Notes: generated by a model from the sequence alone, not told the origin. A stretch of 64,000 nucleotides of DNA from Halopolyspora algeriensis (GCF_003337235.1 NZ_QPJC01000002.1:310001-374000), one strand, 5' to 3'; shown: positions 28,674-38,674, numbered from the stretch's first letter. Made by a program: numbers and translations.

Positions 28674-29615
28674 GTGTCGGCAGCCGATGACCAGCGGCCT
28701 TCCTGGTCCCCGCCCTCCCTGCACAGCGGCCGGCTACAGGTGGCGTTGCGCAGCCTCGAGCTGACCGTGCGCGGACGCCTGGACGGTCTGCTGCAGGGAA
28801 ACCACCTGGGGCTGGTGCCGGGCCCGGGAACCGAGCCGGGGGAGGCGCGGGCCTACCAACCCGGTGACGATGTGCGCCAGATGGATTGGGCGGTCACCGC
28901 CCGTACCGCCGAGCCGCATATTCGCCAGACGATCGCCGATCGTGAACTGGAGACGTGGGTGGCGCTGGACCTCTCGCCGAGTCTCGATTTCGGTACGGCG
29001 GCCTGTGACAAGCGGGAACTGGCGATCGCCGGTCTGGCCGCCGTCGCGCACCTGACTCAAGGAGGCGGCAACCGGATCGGCGCGGTGGTGGCCAACGGCC
29101 AGCAGACCTGGCGACTGCCTGCGCGGGGAGGCACCGAGCACGCGCGTGCGATGCTGCGTCGGGTGGCCGAGACGCCGCGTGCTCCGGAAGGCACGCGCGG
29201 CGACCTGGCGGAGGTCCTGGAGTCGCTGCGCAGGCCACCGAGGCGGCGTGGGCTGGCCGTGGTGATTTCCGATTTCCTCGGCAGTGTCACCTGGCAGCGC
29301 GCCCTGCGCGGGCTGGCCGCGAGGCATTCCCTGCTGGCGATCGAGGTGCTCGACCCGCGCGATCTGGAGTTACCGGATGTCGGCACCGTGCTGTTGTCCG
29401 ATCCGGAGACGGGCAAGCAGCGCGAGGTGCGTACCACCCCGGTACTGCGCCGCGAGTTCGCCGCTGCCGCGGCGGCGCACCGCAGCGAGGTGGCGACTGC
29501 GCTGCGCCGTGCGGGCTGTGCCCACCTGACCCTGCGGACCGATTCCGACTGGATCGCCGACATCGTCCGGTTCGTGGTGGCGCGCAAACGTGGTTGGTCC
29601 GGGGGCGTGGCGTGA
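28674..29615 (+). CDS. DUF58 domain protein of the MoxR operon
   Basis: GTG 28674 lies 13 bp after the moxR stop, with TGAGGAG upstream. The 313-residue cytoplasmic protein shows the DUF58 signature YQPGDDVRQMDWAVTAR near residue 60 and a degenerate VWA-like half with VALDLSPS near residue 98. It is expected to work as an adaptor between the MoxR ATPase and the membrane VWA protein. Its stop overlaps the next start (TGATG). Confidence 0.9.
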   Translation: MSAADDQRPSWSPPSLHSGRLQVALRSLELTVRGRLDGLLQGNHLGLVPGPGTEPGEARAYQPGDDVRQMDWAVTARTAEPHIRQTIADRELETWVALDLSPSLDFGTAACDKRELAIAGLAAVAHLTQGGGNRIGAVVANGQQTWRLPARGGTEHARAMLRRVAETPRAPEGTRGDLAEVLESLRRPPRRRGLAVVISDFLGSVTWQRALRGLAARHSLLAIEVLDPRDLELPDVGTVLLSDPETGKQREVRTTPVLRREFAAAAAAHRSEVATALRRAGCAHLTLRTDSDWIADIVRFVVARKRGWSGGVA

Positions 29616-30598
29616 TGCTGAGTCTGACCGGATTCACCGCACCGGGCTGGTTTCTGCTGCTGCTGGTGGTGGCTGCCCTGGCAGCAGGCTACGTCTGGGT
29701 TCAGCGCAAGCGTGAGCGTCACACCCTGCGTTTCAGCAATCTGGAACTGCTGGAGCGAGTGGCGCCGAGGCGGCAGGGCTGGTCCAGGCACGTGCCGATG
29801 GCGCTGCTGGGAGTGTCGCTGATCCTGCTGACCGTCGCGCTGGCCGGTCCGACCGCCGAGCAGCGGATTCCGCGCAACCGCGCGACCGTGATGCTCACGA
29901 TGGACGTGTCGTTGTCGATGATGGCCAAGGACGTCCGCCCGAGCAGGTTCGAGGCGGCCAAGGCGGCGGCCAAGGAATTCGCCGACAAGCTCACTCCGGG
30001 CATCAATCTGGGGCTGGTGTCGTTCGCCGGCACGGCCACGGTCATGGTGATGCCCACGACGGACCGCAAGAGCGTCAAGCAGGCGATCAGCAGTCTGCAG
30101 CTGTCCGAGGCCACGGCCACCGGTGACGGCATCAAAGCCGCCATGACGGCGATCGACTCCTTCGGCCGGATGGTCGGCAGTGCCCAGGGGCCACCCCCCG
30201 CGCGGATCGTGCTGATGGCCGATGGTGGCCAGACCATCCCGCGGGAGCTCGACGCGCCGAGGGGGGCCTATACCCAGGCGCGGGAAGCCGGCCGGGCCCA
30301 CATCCCGATCTCGACGATCTCGTTCGGTACCGAGTACGGCACCATCCGCATCGAGGGTGAGTCGCAGCGCGTCGAGGTCGACGACGAGGCGATGCGTTCC
30401 ATCGCGGAACTGTCGGGGGGCGATTTCTACAAGGCCGCCAGTGCCGAACAGCTTCGGCAGGTCTACGACACGTTGCAGAAGCAGATCGGCTACGAGACCA
30501 AACGGACCGATGCCAGCAAGCCGTGGCTGGTGCTGGGCACGCTAGCGGCGATCGTTGCGGCCGGGGTGTCGCTGTTCGTGGGCCGTCGCCTGCCGTAG
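29615..30598 (+). CDS. Membrane-anchored von Willebrand factor A protein
   Basis: The 327-residue protein has two N-terminal membrane helices (residues 8-28 and 56-76), a VWA domain and a C-terminal helix (SKPWLVLGTLAAIVAAGVSL). The metal-ion-dependent adhesion site is intact: DVSLSMM near residue 94. It overlaps the DUF58 gene by one base; GTG 29612 is an alternative start. With MoxR and DUF58 it forms a complex of unknown client, possibly in envelope maturation given the wall-hydrolase neighbour. Confidence 0.9.
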   Translation: MLSLTGFTAPGWFLLLLVVAALAAGYVWVQRKRERHTLRFSNLELLERVAPRRQGWSRHVPMALLGVSLILLTVALAGPTAEQRIPRNRATVMLTMDVSLSMMAKDVRPSRFEAAKAAAKEFADKLTPGINLGLVSFAGTATVMVMPTTDRKSVKQAISSLQLSEATATGDGIKAAMTAIDSFGRMVGSAQGPPPARIVLMADGGQTIPRELDAPRGAYTQAREAGRAHIPISTISFGTEYGTIRIEGESQRVEVDDEAMRSIAELSGGDFYKAASAEQLRQVYDTLQKQIGYETKRTDASKPWLVLGTLAAIVAAGVSLFVGRRLP

Positions 30599-30610
30599 AC
30601 GGGCTATCGC

Positions 30611-30638
30611 GGGCCTCGGCGTGTGGGGCGGCCCTTTT
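30611..30638. terminator. Weak terminator between converging genes
   Basis: GGGCC and GGCCC can pair across a 14-nt loop and are followed by TTTT on the plus strand. It lies 12 bp after the VWA gene stop. The stem is short, so the call is tentative. Confidence 0.3.
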
Positions 30639-30665
30639 GTGGACGGTCGGTGTCGACTGCTCGGC

Positions 30666-31619
30666 TCATCGGCCGGTGGTCGGCGCTTCCACGGGATGGC
30701 AGTAGGGGAGATCGTCGATGGCTTGGTCGGTGCAGAACCTGGTGACCAGTTCGGAGAATTCCCGCATCCGTTCGAGGGGGAGCAAGTGGTCGGCTTCGTG
30801 CACGGTGGTGAACCGGGCGTTGGGGAGTTTCGTGGCGAGTTCGCGGCCCATCGCAGGAGGGGTGAGGGTGTCGGACTCGCCGGTGAACACCAGCGAGGGT
30901 GTCTCGGGCACGATGTCGGGCCGGTAGCAGTCGTGCGTCACCAGCCGCTCGTTGTGTTCGGCGGCCATCCGTATCTGGTTGCGGGTCTGGCTTCGGAACT
31001 GGTGGTAGAGCATCCGTGAGACCGCCCCGTGCTTGCGGACCGGTTTCGTCGCTGCCGAGGGTGACATGAATTGGGCGACCAGCTCGGCAGCCACGGTGTC
31101 GTGTTCTCCGCGTTCGATCATGCGCCACCAGCGTGGCACCGCATCCCAGTAGTCCTGCGGGATGCGGGTCGTCATGCCGACGAGCGCCATGCGGCGTACC
31201 AACTCGGGATGGTGCTGGGTGAATCGGAGTCCGATGATGCCACCGAAGCACGCGCCGACGAGATTGACGCGGGAAATGCCGGTTTCGTCGAGCATGTGCC
31301 GGACGGCCTCGGCGAGGAAGTCGATGCCGTACCGGGAGGGCAGGAAGTCGGAATCGCCGTAGCCGGGCAGGTCCACCGTGATCACGGTGCTCACCGCGGC
31401 CAGCCACCTTTCGTGCCGCGTCCACGAATATCTGTCCTGCGATGATCCTCCGAGTATCACGATGGGTTCGGTGCGGGGTTCGTTCTGGCCGACGATGCGG
31501 CAGCGATACTCGAATCCCGAGAACGCAAGGTTCCGTTCCGTCACCTCTCCGGTTTCGGAGGGGACTCGAGTGGGGTCTGCAAGATCCGAACCGGGTCCTG
31601 GTGCGGTGGGAGTGGACAT
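30666..31619 (-). CDS. Alpha/beta hydrolase with a cysteine nucleophile
   Basis: ATG 31619 follows GCGGAG with 6-nt spacing and gives 317 residues. The fold markers are complete: the oxyanion region ILGGSSQDRYSW, the nucleophile elbow VGACFGGIIG, acid GESDTLTPP and the catalytic His in EADHLLPLE. The nucleophile is Cys124, not Ser, as in dienelactone hydrolase or PHA synthase, which points away from ordinary esterase activity. The gene converges on the MoxR operon. The substrate is unknown. Confidence 0.83.
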   Translation of the reverse strand: MSTPTAPGPGSDLADPTRVPSETGEVTERNLAFSGFEYRCRIVGQNEPRTEPIVILGGSSQDRYSWTRHERWLAAVSTVITVDLPGYGDSDFLPSRYGIDFLAEAVRHMLDETGISRVNLVGACFGGIIGLRFTQHHPELVRRMALVGMTTRIPQDYWDAVPRWWRMIERGEHDTVAAELVAQFMSPSAATKPVRKHGAVSRMLYHQFRSQTRNQIRMAAEHNERLVTHDCYRPDIVPETPSLVFTGESDTLTPPAMGRELATKLPNARFTTVHEADHLLPLERMREFSELVTRFCTDQAIDDLPYCHPVEAPTTGR

Positions 31620-31891
31620 GGATGACTCCGCAGCTGTGATCGGGGATCGTCCCCCTTGCCTACCAGCCGGCCGCGTGGTTTCTCTCTGTGGCGACACGGT
31701 GGAAGGACAGAGGGAATCCGCACGGGTGAAGCAGGGGCAGGAGCCATTCTTGTCGCCGAGCCCGGTGGTTCGATGATGGCGCGGCGAGCCGAGGACGGGG
31801 AGGCACCCCGCTTCGGGGAAGCTCGGAGGTGAGGGGCGGATCACGAGTGTGTGACATGCCCGCTCTCGGCCGGTTGCGTTAGGTTCGTCCG

Positions 31892-32611
31892 ATGAAGGGT
31901 GCGCTGCCGGGACTGGCCGAGCTGCCACTGCTGGTGGAGCTGGGTGCCGCGCTGCTGCTTTCCAGTCTGATCGGGCTGGAACGCGAGGTTCGTGCCAAGA
32001 GTGCGGGGCTGCGTACCCATGCGTTGGTCGGGGTCGGCGCCGCCCTGTTCGTGCTGGTGTCCAAGTACGGCTTCACCGACATGCTCGGCTGGGAGAATGT
32101 GCAGTTGGGGCCCTCGCGGGTGGCGGCCCAGATCATATCCGGGATCGGTTTCATCGGCGGCGGATTGATCTTCGTACGCCGGGACGCGGTGCGGGGACTG
32201 ACCACTGCGGCCACGGTGTGGGTGGTGGCCGCGGTCGGCATGGCCTGCGGCAGCGGGCTTCTCGTGTTGGCCGCGGCCACCACCCTGGCCCACTTCCTGG
32301 TGGTGGTCGGCTACCAGCGTCTGGCGATGCTGCTGCGCAAGGCCATGCGCGAGCCGCAGCTGGTGCGCATCGGTTATCTCGACGGCCACGGTGTGCTGCG
32401 CAGCGTGCTCACGATCTGCACCAGTCGCGGATGGCGGGTGCTGGATCTGCAGGTCGAGCAGGAGGACACCGACGACGAGCAGGGCCGTACGGCCGTGGTC
32501 GCGTTGCGGCTGCAGGGCAAGGGGCAGATCGCGGCACTGGTCGACGAGCTCGGCGAGTTGGGCGGTGTGCTGCACGCCGCCGTGGGAGAGACGGCGGAAA
32601 CCAGCTTCTGA
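31892..32611 (+). CDS. MgtC/SapB-family membrane protein
   Basis: The 239-residue protein has about five helices in the first 150 residues with the MgtC signatures LLLSSLIGLERE, GLRTHALVGVGAALFVL and QIISGIGFIGGGLIF. An ACT-like cytoplasmic domain occupies residues 155-235. MgtC proteins modulate the F1Fo ATP synthase and support growth at low magnesium or inside macrophages. I saw no M-box in the 272 bp upstream. It stands alone between two minus-strand genes. Confidence 0.9.
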   Translation: MKGALPGLAELPLLVELGAALLLSSLIGLEREVRAKSAGLRTHALVGVGAALFVLVSKYGFTDMLGWENVQLGPSRVAAQIISGIGFIGGGLIFVRRDAVRGLTTAATVWVVAAVGMACGSGLLVLAAATTLAHFLVVVGYQRLAMLLRKAMREPQLVRIGYLDGHGVLRSVLTICTSRGWRVLDLQVEQEDTDDEQGRTAVVALRLQGKGQIAALVDELGELGGVLHAAVGETAETSF

Positions 32612-32654
32612 GCCGCCGTGCCCCGAGATGTGCCGACCCGGCGGGCACGCTCGA

Positions 32655-35561
32655 TCAGCACGATCCGGCCACGCCGAGGGCGCGGGCGACGAGCGTGGCC
32701 AGGTGCACCGGTTCGGTGCCGAGAGCCTGGCGCAGCTGGGTGCGGCAGCTGAACCCGTCGGCGACCACCTCGGTGCCGTCCTCGGCGGCACGCACGGCAG
32801 GCAGCAGGGAATCCTCGGCACAGGCCATCGACACGTCGTAGTGCCCGCGCTCGAATCCGAAGTTGCCCGCCAGCCCGCAGCAGCCCGAGTCCAGCACCCG
32901 CGCCTGCACCCCGGAGGCCTCCAGTATCGCGCGGTCGGACGCGAACCCCATCTCCGCGTACTGGTGGCAGTGCCGCTGCACCAGTGCCTCGGGCACCGTC
33001 TCCGAGGGGGTCTGCTGCCAGTGCCGCCGAGTCGGCTCGGCCCACTCGGCGAAGGTCTTCGTCGCTCCCGCCAGCGCTGCGACATCGGGATCGTGGGGGG
33101 CCAGTTCGAGCGCGTCGTTGCGCAGGAACGCAGTACAGCTCGGCTCCAGCCCGACGACCGGCATCCCGGCTTGCACCTGCGGACGCAGCACGCGCGCGGT
33201 GCGGCGCACCACCGCACGTGCCACCTCCAGCTGCCCGGTGGAGTGCCAGGTGAGTCCGCAGCAGACCTGTCCCGGTGGCAGTTCGACCGACTGTCCCAGC
33301 GCCTCCATCGCGGTGATGGCATCCCGGCCGATCCGGGGATCGAAATGGTTGGTGAACGTGTCCGGAAACAGCACGAGCCGTTCACCGCCCGAGGGACCGG
33401 CGCCGCCGCCGGCGCGGCGATGCCGGTCCCACCATGCACGCAGGGTCTGCGACGCGAGTGCGGGCAGGTCACGTTCCGGGGCGAGCCCGCCCAGCCGTTT
33501 GAGTATCGGCGCCATCCGTCCGGCCAGCACCCGGTTGATCACGTGGGGAACGTACTGCCCGGCTGCCAGCCACAGCGGCAGGAACCCCATCGAGTAGTGC
33601 GCGGCAGGCCGTAACCGGTTGCGGTAGTGCTGATGCAAAAACTCCGCCTTGTAGGTGGCCATGTCCACGCCGACCGGGCAGTCGGTCTTGCATCCCTTGC
33701 ACGACAGGCACAGATCCAGGGCGTCATGGACCTCGGTCGAGCGCCAGCCGCCCGTGACGGTCGTGCCCGCCAGCATTTCGAACAACAGGTGGGCCCGCCC
33801 GCGGGTGGAGTGCTTCTCGTCCCGGGTGGCCCGGTAGCTCGGGCACATCACTCCGCCGCTGGAATTCAGGCACTTGCCGATTCCGACACAGCGGCGCGTG
33901 GCCGGGGCCATGTCCCCGTCATCGTGGTGCAGCGCCAGCATGGTGCGGCTGGGAATGCGTGGCGGGGCCACCAGCACCCGCAGGTCGGCATCGAGCGGGC
34001 GCGGGTGCACGATGTGACCGGGATTGAGCAGATCCTCCGGGTCGAAGGCGGCTTTGAAGCGCTCGAAGGCGCTGATGATCTCGGGTGGGTACATCCGCGA
34101 CAGCAGCTCCGAGCGTGCCTGGCCGTCGCCGTGCTCGCCGGAGACCGAGCCGCCATAGTCGGTCACCAGGTCGGCCGCCGACTCCAGGAACGCCCGGTAG
34201 TCCGCCGCGCCGGTGGCCGAGCGCAGCTCGAAGTCGATGCGGACGTGGATGCATCCGTCGCCGTAGTGGCCGTAGGTGACACCGCGCAGACCGAACCGGT
34301 CCAGCAGCGCATCGAACTCCCGCAAATAGGCGCCGAGATGCTGCGGGGGCACGGCGGCGTCCTCCCAGCCGGACCAGCGTTCGGACCCGTCGGCCATGCG
34401 GGTGGAGTAGCCGGAGCCCTCCTCGCGGATCTTCCACAGCGCGGCCATCCGGGTGGGGTCGGTGTGCACCACGGTCTCGGCACGGTCGCCGAGTGCGCGC
34501 ACGATGCGCTGGGCGGCGGCTTCGGCCTCGCCGGGTTCGTGGCCGCCTGTCTCCACCAGCAACCAGCTGCGCCCGCCGGGCAGCAGCCGCAGGGCGGGAG
34601 AGTCGGGGTTGCGATGGGCCACGACGTCGACGAGTTCGGCGCTGAGCCCTTCGATGGCCAGCGTGTCCAGGTCGCGCAGCCGGGTCACCTCGTCGGCGGC
34701 GGCGTAGGTGTCGGCGAAGCCGAGCACGACCATCGCGCGGGACCGCGGTGATTCCACCAGCTCCACGGTCGCGCCGAGCAGGGTGGCGCAGCTGCCTTCG
34801 GTACCGACCAGGGCGCGGCCCAGATGGAAGCCGTTCTCGGGCAGCAGCTGGTCGAGGTTGTATCCGGAAACGCGCCGTGTGAGCTCGGGGAAGCTGCGCC
34901 GCACCTCGTCGCCGACGTCGTCGGCCAGTCCTCGCAGCGCCTGATACAGCCGTCCGGTGCGGTCGCCGCGCGCGCACAGTGCCTCGAGTTCGGCCGCCGA
35001 GGTCGGACCGGCCTGCAGTCGAGTGCCGTCACTGAGCAGCACATCGAGTTCGCGCACGTTGTCGACCGTTTTGCCCCAGGCCACGGAATGGGTACCGCAG
35101 GAGTTGTTGCCGATCATCCCGCCGAGCGTGCACCGGCTGTGCGTGGAGGGATCCGGGCCGAAGGTCAGCCCGTACGGCGCGGCGGCCGACCGCAACGTAT
35201 CCAGGACCACACCGGGCTGTACCCGGGCCAGACGCCGCTGGGGATCGATGTCGAGGATGGTGTTCATGTGCCGCGAGAAGTCCAGGACCAGCCCGACCCC
35301 GGCGGCGTTGCCCGCGATGCTGGTTCCCGCACCCCGGCTGGTCACCGGCAACCGGTGGGCGCGGGCGACGGCGAGAGTGGCTGCCACGTCGTTGTCGTGC
35401 CGCGGGAAGACGACCCCGGCCGGAACCCGGCGATAGTTCGACGCGTCCGTGGCGTACAGCGCGCGGGTGCCGGGATCGAACCGGGCCTGGCCGTCGAGGC
35501 CGGAGCGGAGCTCGGCGGCGAACTCCGGAAGGGGCGCCGCCGCGGAAGGTGTGGTGGTCAA
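32655..35561 (-). CDS. FAD-linked oxidase fused to Fe-S oxidoreductase (YdiJ/D-2-hydroxyacid dehydrogenase type)
   Basis: This 968-residue protein has an FAD-binding half (PVTSRGAGTSIAGNAAG near residue 75, GGMIGNNSCGTHS near residue 145) and a C-terminal Fe-S half with CLSCKGCKTDCP and CCG-type motifs (CCGLTWHS, CCGLAGNFG). It should oxidise a D-2-hydroxyacid such as D-lactate or D-2-hydroxyglutarate and deliver electrons to the respiratory chain. No ATG or GTG fits; TTG 35561, 9 nt after AGGAG, is chosen. A longer frame reaches 35759 without support. It diverges from fabG. Confidence 0.88.
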   Translation of the reverse strand: MTTTPSAAAPLPEFAAELRSGLDGQARFDPGTRALYATDASNYRRVPAGVVFPRHDNDVAATLAVARAHRLPVTSRGAGTSIAGNAAGVGLVLDFSRHMNTILDIDPQRRLARVQPGVVLDTLRSAAAPYGLTFGPDPSTHSRCTLGGMIGNNSCGTHSVAWGKTVDNVRELDVLLSDGTRLQAGPTSAAELEALCARGDRTGRLYQALRGLADDVGDEVRRSFPELTRRVSGYNLDQLLPENGFHLGRALVGTEGSCATLLGATVELVESPRSRAMVVLGFADTYAAADEVTRLRDLDTLAIEGLSAELVDVVAHRNPDSPALRLLPGGRSWLLVETGGHEPGEAEAAAQRIVRALGDRAETVVHTDPTRMAALWKIREEGSGYSTRMADGSERWSGWEDAAVPPQHLGAYLREFDALLDRFGLRGVTYGHYGDGCIHVRIDFELRSATGAADYRAFLESAADLVTDYGGSVSGEHGDGQARSELLSRMYPPEIISAFERFKAAFDPEDLLNPGHIVHPRPLDADLRVLVAPPRIPSRTMLALHHDDGDMAPATRRCVGIGKCLNSSGGVMCPSYRATRDEKHSTRGRAHLLFEMLAGTTVTGGWRSTEVHDALDLCLSCKGCKTDCPVGVDMATYKAEFLHQHYRNRLRPAAHYSMGFLPLWLAAGQYVPHVINRVLAGRMAPILKRLGGLAPERDLPALASQTLRAWWDRHRRAGGGAGPSGGERLVLFPDTFTNHFDPRIGRDAITAMEALGQSVELPPGQVCCGLTWHSTGQLEVARAVVRRTARVLRPQVQAGMPVVGLEPSCTAFLRNDALELAPHDPDVAALAGATKTFAEWAEPTRRHWQQTPSETVPEALVQRHCHQYAEMGFASDRAILEASGVQARVLDSGCCGLAGNFGFERGHYDVSMACAEDSLLPAVRAAEDGTEVVADGFSCRTQLRQALGTEPVHLATLVARALGVAGSC

Positions 35562-35874
35562 CGATGCGCGCTCCTGGACGGGTCGGGACGTGAAGGCGGC
35601 ACCGAGAAGCCCGGTCCCGGCAGGCCCCAGTCTGTCGTGTGGAGGCTGCGAGGGAAAGCCACGACAGGTGAGCGACCACGCCGAGATCGGGTCCGATGCG
35701 GGGATACGCGCCGGTAGCCGATAATCTCGCGCTCGATCGACGACAGTCGTGGAAGACACGTCTCAGCGGTGCGCACCTCGGGTTGCCGCGTGGTCACACG
35801 CCGGCGGCGGGGCACAGGGCCCGTGACGGCGGTTTTCGCAACGAAACGCCTTTCGTGCAGGAGGAGGATCGACA
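35562..35874. other. Divergent promoter region (FAD dehydrogenase / fabG)
   Basis: This 313-bp gap holds the promoters of the dehydrogenase and of fabG-inhA. It contains a small perfect palindrome ACGAC-A-GTCGT at 35740-35750 and a GATAAT hexamer near 35719. No coding frame with a start signal is seen. Control of fatty-acid genes by a palindrome-binding regulator is possible but unproven. Confidence 0.35.
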
Positions 35875-36579
35875 GTGGCACGGTCCGTACTGGTGACCGG
35901 CGGCAACCGCGGTATCGGGTTGGCCATCGCCAAGGCATTCCAGGCTGCCGGGGACAACGTGGCGGTGACCCATCGCGGTTCCGGTGCTCCGGAAGGCCTG
36001 CTGGGTGTCCAGTGCGATGTCACCGACCCGGACCAGGTGGCCGCCGCTTTCGACGAGGCCGAGGCCGCCCACGGCAGGATCGAGGTGCTGGTGGCCAATG
36101 CGGGGATGACCGACGACGGGTTGCTGCTGCGAATGGGCGAGGAGCAGTTCGATCGGGTTCTCGACGCCAACCTCGCCGGCTCCTACCGGGTGGCCAAACG
36201 CGCGGCAAGCAGCATGCTGCGCAACCGCAAGGGACGGATGATCTTCATCTCGTCGGTGATCGGTTTGTCCGGCGGAGCCGGTCAGGCCAACTATGCGGCG
36301 AGCAAGGCCGGACTGGTCGGACTGGCGCGGTCGATCGCCCGTGAGCTGGGGTCGCGCAGCATCACCGCGAATGTCGTGGCCCCCGGCTTCGTCACCACCG
36401 ACATGACCGACGCGCTGCCCGAGGAACGCAAGCAGGAGATCCTCGCTCAGGTCCCGCTGGCGCGTCTCGCCGAACCCGACGAGGTGGCCGGGGCGGTCAC
36501 CTGGCTGGCTTCCGACGCGGCGGCCTACGTGACCGGGGCGGTGATCCCGGTCGACGGTGGTGTGGGTATGGGCCACTGA
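35875..36579 (+). CDS. fabG: 3-oxoacyl-ACP reductase FabG (MabA-type)
   Basis: The 234-residue SDR reduces 3-oxoacyl-ACP in fatty-acid elongation. It shows the NADPH loop VTGGNRGIG near residue 8, NAG in VLVANAGMT, the catalytic Ser in ISSVIG and YAASK near residue 141. GTG 35875 follows AGGAGGAGGATCG. The enoyl-ACP reductase gene follows after 62 bp, as in the mycobacterial fabG1-inhA operon. Confidence 0.94.
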   Translation: MARSVLVTGGNRGIGLAIAKAFQAAGDNVAVTHRGSGAPEGLLGVQCDVTDPDQVAAAFDEAEAAHGRIEVLVANAGMTDDGLLLRMGEEQFDRVLDANLAGSYRVAKRAASSMLRNRKGRMIFISSVIGLSGGAGQANYAASKAGLVGLARSIARELGSRSITANVVAPGFVTTDMTDALPEERKQEILAQVPLARLAEPDEVAGAVTWLASDAAAYVTGAVIPVDGGVGMGH

Positions 36580-36641
36580 GCGGTTCGTGTCTTCCCTGCT
36601 GTTCCCCTCTCCGTAGTTTTCGATTCGCGAAAGGATGCAAC

Positions 36642-37409
36642 ATGGCCGGACTGCTCGAGGGCAAGCGGATCCTGATCACCGGTGTGATCACCGATGCCTC
36701 GATCGCCTTCCACGCCGCCAAGATCGCCCAGGAGCAGGGCGCCGAGGTCGTCCTGACCGCCTTCGGTCGTGTGCGGCTGGTCGAGCGCATCGCCGATCGG
36801 CTGCCGAAGAAGGCACCGGTGATCGAACTCGACGTCACCAACTCCGAGCACCTCCACGGCCTGGCCGAGCAGGTGCGCGAGCACGTCGACGGGCTCGACG
36901 GTGTCGTGCACTCCATCGGTTTCGCCCCCGAGTCCTGCCTGGGCGGGGATTTCCTCGAAGCGCCGTGGGAGGACGTCTCCAACGCCCTGGAGATCTCGGC
37001 GTACTCGCTGAAATCGTTGACCACGGCCTGCCTGCCCCTGATGAGCGAGGGCGGCTCGATCGTGGGGATGGACTTCGATGCCCGCGTGGCCTGGCCCGCC
37101 TACGACTGGATGGGCGTGGCCAAGGCGGCGCTCGAATCCACCTCGCGCTACCTCGCCCGTGAACTCGGACCGAAGGGGGTCCGGGTGAATCTCGTCTCGG
37201 CCGGCCCCGTGCGCACCATGGCGGCCAAGTCGATTCCGGGATTCAAGGGTCTGGAGGACACCTGGGGCGAACGCGCGCCGCTGGGTTGGGACGTGGAGGA
37301 CCCGACCCCGGTGGGGCGGTCGGTGTGTGCGCTGCTGTCGGACTGGCTGCCGAAAACGACCGGTTCGATGGTCATGGCCGATGGGGGTTTCCACGCCGTC
37401 GGCGCCTGA
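36642..37409 (+). CDS. inhA: NADH-dependent enoyl-ACP reductase InhA/FabI
   Basis: The 255-residue enzyme catalyses the last reduction of each fatty-acid elongation round. It aligns well with mycobacterial Inh[21 protein letters not shown] at the start, [10 protein letters not shown] near residue 92, and the active-site pair YDWMGVAK near residue 158. Residues equivalent to Ile16, Ile21 and Ser94, where isoniazid-resistance changes occur in M. tuberculosis, keep the sensitive type. The ATG at 36642 is preceded by GAAAGGA. It is the second gene of the fabG-inhA-hemH row. Confidence 0.94.
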   Translation: MAGLLEGKRILITGVITDASIAFHAAKIAQEQGAEVVLTAFGRVRLVERIADRLPKKAPVIELDVTNSEHLHGLAEQVREHVDGLDGVVHSIGFAPESCLGGDFLEAPWEDVSNALEISAYSLKSLTTACLPLMSEGGSIVGMDFDARVAWPAYDWMGVAKAALESTSRYLARELGPKGVRVNLVSAGPVRTMAAKSIPGFKGLEDTWGERAPLGWDVEDPTPVGRSVCALLSDWLPKTTGSMVMADGGFHAVGA

Positions 37410-37582
37410 CCGAGCGAGAGATCCCACCCGGCTGCTGCACAGCGGTCGGGTGGCCGCGCTCGCAAGGGTGATTGCCGTGCGCAACGGGTGCGCAGCCTCT
37501 GTGGAGATGATCACGCGTGTGGCCGCTCACCTGGGCAGACCCCGGGTGGGCGGCTGCGAGTGCGCAGCGTCATCATGGTCGG

Positions 37583-38617
37583 GTGAGCTACCCGGGAAGC
37601 TATGATGCGTTGCTGTATCTGTCGTTCGGCGGGCCCGAGGGCCCCGAGGAAGTCCGGCCGTTTCTGGAGAACGTGACCCGGGGTAGGGGAGTGCCCCCGC
37701 AGCGCCTGGACGAGGTCGCCGAGCACTACCACCACTTCGGGGGTGTCTCGCCGATCACCCGTCTCAACCGGGACATCATGGCGAGGTTGGGGACCGAACT
37801 CGCCGACCGGGGGATGGACCTGCCGGTGTACTTCGGCAACCGCAACTGGCATCCACTCGTGGAGGACACCGTCGGTCGGATGGCCGATGACGGGGTGCGG
37901 CGGGCGCTGGTGTTCGCCACCTCGGCCTGGGGTGGCTACTCGGGCTGCAAGCAGTATCACGAGGACATCGCCCGGGCCCGTGAGGCCGTGGGGGACCGAG
38001 CACCGGACCTGGTGAAACTGCGGCAGTTCTACGATCATCCGCTGTTCGTGCACGCCAATGCCGATGCCGTCCGCCGTGCGTACGCCGAGTTGGACACCTC
38101 GTCGCGTGAGCAGGCCCGGCTGGTGTTCACCGCGCACTCGGTGCCGCTGAAGGCCGACGAGCAGCCGGGAGCCGACGGCAGCCCGTGGTGGTACTTCCGG
38201 CAGGTGCACGAGACGGCACGGCTGGTCGCCGAAGCAGCCGGGGTCGACGGCTACGACGTGGTGTGGCAGTCCCGGTCCGGTCCGCCCAGCGTTCCGTGGC
38301 TGGAACCGGACATCGTCGATCATCTCGACGAGCTGCACGCCCAGGGCGTCGGCGCGGTCGTGACCAGCCCGATCGGGTTCGTCTCCGACCATCTCGAAGT
38401 TGTCTGGGATCTCGACAACGAGGCCCGCCAGAAGGCCGAGGAACTCGGGATCGGATTCGCCCGGGCCGACACGGCAGGCACGGATCCGCGGTTCGCCCGG
38501 ATGATCGTCGACCTTGTCACCGAGCATCTCGACGGGCAGGAGCCTCGGAAACTGTCCGCGCTGGCCAGTGCGGGATGCACCACCAACGGCGAGCCCTGCG
38601 CCCCCGGTAGCTGCTGA
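37583..38617 (+). CDS. hemH: Ferrochelatase (actinobacterial [2Fe-2S] type, CpfC-like)
   Basis: The protein inserts ferrous iron into (copro)porphyrin. It starts [20 protein letters not shown] and has [16 protein letters not shown] near residue 114, FTAHSVPL near residue 184, and a late acidic motif [17 protein letters not shown]. Cysteines in SGCKQ and in the tail [16 protein letters not shown] match the four ligands of the [2Fe-2S] cluster known in actinobacterial ferrochelatases. GTG 37583 is the family start; no strong ribosome-binding site precedes it. The position after inhA is conserved in mycobacteria. Confidence 0.93.
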   Translation: MSYPGSYDALLYLSFGGPEGPEEVRPFLENVTRGRGVPPQRLDEVAEHYHHFGGVSPITRLNRDIMARLGTELADRGMDLPVYFGNRNWHPLVEDTVGRMADDGVRRALVFATSAWGGYSGCKQYHEDIARAREAVGDRAPDLVKLRQFYDHPLFVHANADAVRRAYAELDTSSREQARLVFTAHSVPLKADEQPGADGSPWWYFRQVHETARLVAEAAGVDGYDVVWQSRSGPPSVPWLEPDIVDHLDELHAQGVGAVVTSPIGFVSDHLEVVWDLDNEARQKAEELGIGFARADTAGTDPRFARMIVDLVTEHLDGQEPRKLSALASAGCTTNGEPCAPGSC

Positions 38618-38619
38618 GA

Positions 38620-38664
38620 CCGTGCCGCCGGGCGCTTCAGCTCGGGTGTGTCCCGGCGGCACGG
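38620..38664. terminator. Bidirectional terminator between hemH and the opposing gene
   Basis: A perfect 13-bp stem (CCGTGCCGCCGGG and its complement) closes a 19-nt loop in the 57-bp gap between converging genes. It can terminate both. Confidence 0.65.
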
Positions 38665-38674
38665 CGGAAACGGG

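Noticed and set aside
31620-31891. Mg2+-sensing M-box before the mgtC-like gene
   Set aside because: No matching conserved core was seen; only unrelated short hairpins such as GGGGATCGTCCCC are present.
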